A DNA stretch of 64,000 bases from Mesobacillus persicus. Lineage in GTDB: Bacteria > Bacillota > Bacilli > Bacillales > Cytobacillaceae. The translations under genes were made by a program, and so were the position numbers. The stretch is taken from contig NZ_FOBW01000002.1 in NCBI RefSeq assembly GCF_900109925.1, positions 434,001 through 498,000 of the forward strand. Direction: 5' to 3'. The notes under the pieces are model-generated. The model was not told where the DNA came from. It searched no databases and saw only the letters and a list, made by a program, of their open reading frames with translations. Below are positions 63,938 to 64,000 of the stretch, in pieces (within the stretch, counting starts at the first letter, position 1; every line of letters begins with the position of its first letter).

Positions 63938-64000
63938 CAATGAAAAATTGTTACATACTACGATCTAAAAGTTTTGTTGATATCGCACCAACGATGCTCG

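Noticed and set aside
63938-64000. A fifth tRNA-associated insert before tRNA-Lys at the right edge
   Set aside because: GAGCA occurs at 63996-64000 on the transcript strand, but the next bases (TCGTTGG) do not match the other junctions and the preceding tRNA copy would be outside the window.

Overview
The window is chromosomal DNA from a spore-former-type Bacillaceae bacterium (Bacillus sensu lato; genus not resolved). I base this on gene order that I know from Bacillus subtilis: leuS, ytzC-ytqA-ytqB, ytpB-ytpA, ytoA, asnB, metK, pckA, ytmB-ytmA, ytlA-ytlC-ytlD, ytkD, dps, ytzI, luxS, yidD (ytjA), ytiB, menC-E-B-H-D-F, menA, glgP-A-D-C-B and a trnB-like tRNA array. Strong GGAGG-type ribosome binding sites, a T-box, a SAM-I riboswitch, and frequent TTG and GTG starts agree with this.

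Region by region: 1-2.6 kb is an acetone-type pathway (CoA-transferase scoAB, partial at the edge, divergent from acetoacetate decarboxylase). 2.6-6 kb holds a rhodanese and leuS with a leucine T-box. 6.2-9.2 kb is the lutABC lactate-oxidation operon, followed by an MFS transporter. 10.8-20.5 kb is a long minus-strand cluster: a SHOCT-type membrane protein, ccmE, ccmF, ccmH, two small CcmI-like proteins, ccmA, ccmB, ccmC, a 43-aa ccmD too short for ordinary ORF calling, a ResA/CcmG thioredoxin, then nrfH and nrfA. This looks like one anaerobic ammonifying nitrite-reduction operon that carries its own System I cytochrome c maturation machinery, with an FNR-like palindrome upstream. Its CcmE has the C-x-x-x-Y haem site instead of His, and its CcmH has lost the Cys pair. 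21-42 kb is the conserved housekeeping block listed above, plus a Zur-controlled zinc lipoprotein with five His/Asp/Glu-rich 20-residue repeats. 42.5-51.4 kb is menaquinone synthesis (menFDHBEC with menA divergent), which supplies the quinol that NrfH oxidises. 51.7-60.6 kb holds an S-adenosylmethionine decarboxylase and the glycogen operon glgBCDAP. 61.4-64 kb is an array of 19 complete tRNA genes on the minus strand.

The least expected feature is inside the tRNA array. Four tRNA genes (Asn, Phe, fMet, Ile-CAT) are each preceded by a 134-150 bp insert that begins with a copy of the 5' part of that same tRNA. The copy always breaks at the sequence GAGCA. Three of the four inserts share a core whose long stem is kept by compensatory base changes, so the insert looks like a real structured RNA element. 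Intergenic space also holds several repeat families: 120-bp hairpin repeats inside the ccm operon, 53-bp and 52-bp tandem arrays, small elements with GGCTnTTTTCT ends, and a GC-rich 200-bp repeat.
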